The notes beneath the pieces are model-generated. The model worked only from the letters and a program-made list of their open reading frames with translations, was not told where the DNA came from and did not search any database. Positions 5,202-7,346 of a DNA stretch of 7,346 bases are shown one piece after another. The DNA is from Salinirussus sp. Its GTDB lineage: Archaea > Halobacteriota > Halobacteria > Halobacteriales > Haloarculaceae. Every line of letters starts with the position of its first letter. Positions within the stretch are counted from its first letter, which is position 1. The DNA lies in the NCBI GenBank assembly GCA_028275005.1, contig JAQCNN010000248.1:1-7346 (forward strand), given 5' to 3'. A program made the translations under genes and the position numbers.

Positions 5202-5219
5202 GTCCAAACTCCGTTCAAA
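5202..5219. repeat. Tandem heptamers upstream of the tlpA promoter
   Basis: GTCCAAA (5202-5208) and GTTCAAA (5213-5219) differ at one base and start 11 bp apart, one helical turn. They sit immediately upstream of the putative tlpA TATA element. This could be a regulator or TFB contact site, but the copies are short and chance is possible. Confidence 0.25.
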
Positions 5220-5301
5220 TTTCGTCCGGAGTCGGCGTTCCGGGGCGAGCCACCCGCGACAGCCGTGGGTTGCTGTCCGGGCACGGTCCCCCCGCCCCTG
5301 G

Positions 5302-5316
5302 CCGGTCGGGAACCGG
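5302..5316. repeat. Inverted repeat upstream of the pantoate kinase promoter
   Basis: CCGGT (5302-5306), spacer CGGGA, then ACCGG (5312-5316) is a perfect 5+5+5 inverted repeat abutting the putative TATA element. The same nine bases CCGGTCGGG open the inverted repeat in front of hisA (792-800). Candidate operator of unknown factor. Confidence 0.3.
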
Positions 5317-5329
5317 AACGCTATTGACC
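5310..5329 (+). promoter_or_regulatory. Putative pantoate kinase core promoter
   Basis: GAACCGGA followed by ACGCTATTGACC, with the first T of CTATT at 5322, 30 bp before the ATG. It is identical to the hisA element at 16 of 20 bases. It implies a leaderless transcript and supports the ATG at 5352. Confidence 0.55.
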
Positions 5330-5351
5330 GTCACCCGCGTGCTCCTGGCGC

Positions 5352-6122
5352 ATGAGAGCGCACGCACCGGGGAGTGTGACGGTTATGTTCGCGCCGGTCG
5401 GGGACACCTCGCTGGGCGTGAGTTTCGCCATCAGCGACGGCGTCACCGCGACGGTCAAGGCCGCTGACGCGACCGCGGTCAGCCTCGACGGCGAGCGGAC
5501 CTCCTTCGAGCCCGTCGAGATCGCCCTCGGGAGGCTGGGTGTCACGGCCGACGTTGCCCTGGAGAGTGCGGTCCCCGTCGGCCGGGGCTTTGGCGCCAGC
5601 GGCGCGGCGACGCTCGGGACCGTGCTGGCGGCGAACGAGGCGTTCGGGCTCGGCCGCTCGCGCGAGGAGTTGGTCGAGGTGGCCGCGCGGGCGGAGGTCG
5701 AGGCCGGCACGGGGCTGAGCGACGTCTACGTCCAGGAGATGGGGGGGTTCGCCTACGACACCGGCGAGGGGCGCCAGCGCGTCGCCCGCGAGGACGAACT
5801 CCGGTACGCCTCCTGGGGCGGGATCGCCACCGGTGACGTACTCGGCGACCCTGCGGCCGTCGACCGCGTCCGGGACGCCGGCAACGACGCCCTCGCGGCG
5901 TTCGACCCCGGGATGGACCTGCCAGCCCTGTTCGACCTCGCCTGGGACTTTGCGGAGGCGACCGACCTGGTGACGGAGGGTGTCACCGACCGGGTCGAGG
6001 GGGTGCAGGCGGGCGGCGGCGCGGCAACGATGGCGATGGTCGGCGAGACCGTCGTCGGCGTCGGGGGTGACACGCTCCCAGAGCGCACACGGATCGAGCC
6101 CGAGGGCGCACACCTGCTGTGA
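5352..6122 (+). CDS. pok: Archaeal pantoate kinase (GHMP kinase family)
   Basis: Encodes 256 aa. Pantoate kinase phosphorylates pantoate to 4-phosphopantoate, the archaeal replacement for the bacterial pantothenate synthetase/kinase route to coenzyme A. The GHMP layout is visible: an N-terminal substrate segment APGSVTVMFAP (5-15), the ATP-binding glycine/serine loop PVGRGFGASGAAT (75-87), and the third GHMP motif VQAGGGAATMAMV (218-230). The stretch EVEAGTGLSDVYVQEMGG (115-132) is what I associate with the pantoate kinase branch rather than mevalonate, homoserine or shikimate kinases. The protein is a little shorter than many homologues but shows no sign of truncation. The ATG at 5352 starts directly at the conserved region and follows a TATA-like element by 30 bp. 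It is divergent from tlpA, and its stop lies 33 bp from that of the convergent carboxylase gene. CoA supply suits the CoA-ester enzymes nearby. Confidence 0.88.
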   Translation: MRAHAPGSVTVMFAPVGDTSLGVSFAISDGVTATVKAADATAVSLDGERTSFEPVEIALGRLGVTADVALESAVPVGRGFGASGAATLGTVLAANEAFGLGRSREELVEVAARAEVEAGTGLSDVYVQEMGGFAYDTGEGRQRVAREDELRYASWGGIATGDVLGDPAAVDRVRDAGNDALAAFDPGMDLPALFDLAWDFAEATDLVTEGVTDRVEGVQAGGGAATMAMVGETVVGVGGDTLPERTRIEPEGAHLL

Positions 6123-6155
6123 GCAGGTGCCGGTGGCGGCCGCCCGGACCGTCGC

Positions 6156-7346
6156 TTACAGCACCGTGCCGTGTTTCTTCTCGGGTAGTTCCTTCGTGAC
6201 GTCCTCGTAGAAGGCAAACCGCGCCTCCAGTTCCGCGCGGAGGTCGGAGGGCGGGACGACCTCGTCGATGACCACCTCACTCGCCATCCGGCGGATGTCG
6301 ATGTCCGCACGGAACTCCTCGCGGAGTTCCTGCTCGCGGGCGGCCCGCTCGTCGGCGTCCTCGATCGCGTCGAGTTCGTTGGCGTAGACCGCCCGAACCG
6401 CCGCCTCGGGGCCCATGATGCCGATCTCCCCGGAGGGGAGCCCGATGACGCTCTCGGGGTCGTAGGCCGGCCCACCCATCGCGTAGATCCCGGCGCCGTA
6501 GGCCTTCCGGACGACGACAGTCTGCTGGGGGACCGTCGCCGAGGAGGTGGCGTAGATGAACCGTTTGCCCTGTTCGAGGATCCCCTCCTTCTCGACCTGT
6601 GAGCCGGCCATGAAGCCGGGCGTGTCACAGAGGTACAGCACGGGGATGTTGAACGCGTCGGACTTCCAGATGAACTGGGCGGCCTTCTCGGCGGCGTCGG
6701 GGAAGATCGCGCCGGCACGCTGGGCGGGCTGGTTGGCGACCACGGCGACCGGTCGCCCGTCCACCCGGCCGTAGCCGGTGATGAGCTCCGGGCCGTAGTC
6801 GGGCTGGAGTTCGAGAAACGAGTCGGCGTCGACGACCCGCTCGATCAGCCGGTGCATGTCGTAGCTCCGCCGTGGCCCCTCCGGAACGACGCTGTCGATA
6901 CCCCGGGGTGAACGGGCGGGGTCGTCACCGGCCGTCTGTGGGGGCTGCTGGTCGGCGTTGTCCGGCAGATAGCCGACCAGCCGGGCGACCAGCTCGCGGG
7001 CGTGGTCCTCGTCGTCGGCGACCAGGTCCGCGCTGCCGGAGTGGCGGGCGTGGACGTCGGGGCCCCCGAGGTCGGCGAGACTGATCTCCTCGCCGGTGAC
7101 CATCTCGACCATCCGCGGGGAGGCGATGGCCATCGCCGACATCCCGCGGACCATCACGGTGAAGTCGGCGAAGACGGGGGTGTAGGCCGCGCCCGCGATA
7201 CAGGGGCCGTAGAGCACGCAAATTTGCGGGACACGTCCCGAGAGCATCGAGTGGTTGTAGTAGTACTTCCCGATCCCCTCGCGGTTTGCGAAGAAGCCGG
7301 TCTGCTGGTCGATCCGGCCGCCCGAGGAGTCCATCAGGTAGAGGAC
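6156..7346 (-). CDS. Acyl-CoA carboxylase carboxyltransferase (beta) subunit, partial
   Basis: 396 residues are visible, ending in KKHGTVL and a TAA. The N-terminal portion, probably 110-140 residues by comparison with the usual 510-540 aa, runs off the right edge. It is a biotin-dependent carboxyltransferase of the PccB/MccB family, which moves carboxylate from biotin on a partner protein to an acyl-CoA. Both crotonase-like halves are present. The N-half has DSSGGRI (6-12), GPCIAGAAYTP (47-57) and DLGG (92-95). The C-half has GYGRVDGRPVAVVANQP (191-207), FNIPVLYLCDTPGF (232-245), the oxyanion region YGAGIYAMGGPAYDP (283-297) and GIMGPEAAV (309-317). Propionyl-CoA carboxylase is the default annotation for haloarchaeal members. 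However, the two oxyanion motifs resemble methylcrotonyl-CoA carboxylase at least as much, so the acyl substrate is open. No biotin carboxylase or biotin carrier gene is in the window; they could lie beyond the right edge. Confidence 0.9.
   Translation of the reverse strand, partial: VLYLMDSSGGRIDQQTGFFANREGIGKYYYNHSMLSGRVPQICVLYGPCIAGAAYTPVFADFTVMVRGMSAMAIASPRMVEMVTGEEISLADLGGPDVHARHSGSADLVADDEDHARELVARLVGYLPDNADQQPPQTAGDDPARSPRGIDSVVPEGPRRSYDMHRLIERVVDADSFLELQPDYGPELITGYGRVDGRPVAVVANQPAQRAGAIFPDAAEKAAQFIWKSDAFNIPVLYLCDTPGFMAGSQVEKEGILEQGKRFIYATSSATVPQQTVVVRKAYGAGIYAMGGPAYDPESVIGLPSGEIGIMGPEAAVRAVYANELDAIEDADERAAREQELREEFRADIDIRRMASEVVIDEVVPPSDLRAELEARFAFYEDVTKELPEKKHGTVL

Noticed and set aside
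5331..6113. Long - strand open frame opposite pantoate kinase
   Set aside because: It is a complement of a well-recognised GHMP kinase, with no domain signature of its own.

Overview
This 7.3 kb window looks like chromosomal DNA from a haloarchaeon (class Halobacteria). Three things point there. The coding DNA is very GC-rich, with GC-rich third codon positions. The proteins are strongly acidic (rich in D and E, poor in K). Several families are typical of the group: the long [2Fe-2S] halophilic ferredoxin, archaeal pantoate kinase, and a Tat-type lipoprotein. Most starts lie 28-30 bp downstream of a TATA-like element, which suggests leaderless transcripts. The species cannot be named from this sequence alone.

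Layout, left to right. The tail of an unrecognised + strand gene (3-131) is followed by a lower-GC intergenic stretch. Next is a ferredoxin gene on the - strand (306-695), divergent from hisA on the + strand (852-1577). A hairpin with a T-run (1592-1617) separates hisA from an HxlR-family regulator (1677-2024), which has a perfect inverted repeat in its own promoter region. A CitE-like CoA-ester lyase (2039-2872, -) is divergent from a MaoC-like hydratase (2966-3424, +). The hydratase overlaps by 1 bp a small DoxX-like membrane protein (3424-3894, +). Converging on these is a two-gene - strand operon, tlpA-like lipoprotein then ccdA (5168 down to 3911). Pantoate kinase (5352-6122, +) is divergent from that operon. 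The window ends inside the carboxyltransferase (beta) subunit of an acyl-CoA carboxylase (6156-7346, -).

Functional themes. (1) CoA-ester carbon metabolism: the CitE-like lyase and MaoC-like hydratase form a divergent pair suited to C5 branched CoA diacids (mesaconyl/methylmalyl-CoA or itaconyl/citramalyl-CoA). The carboxylase subunit and the pantoate kinase of CoA synthesis lie nearby. (2) Thiol and electron-transfer chemistry: the ferredoxin, the CcdA/TlpA extracytoplasmic thiol pair, the DoxX-like protein and a Cys-containing HxlR regulator. (3) Histidine biosynthesis through hisA.

I see no transposon, CRISPR array, tRNA, rRNA or defence system. The most useful observations are the repeated core-promoter element in front of hisA, maoC and pantoate kinase, the HxlR inverted repeat, the altered catalytic motif of the MaoC protein, and the MCC-like active-site motifs of the carboxylase.
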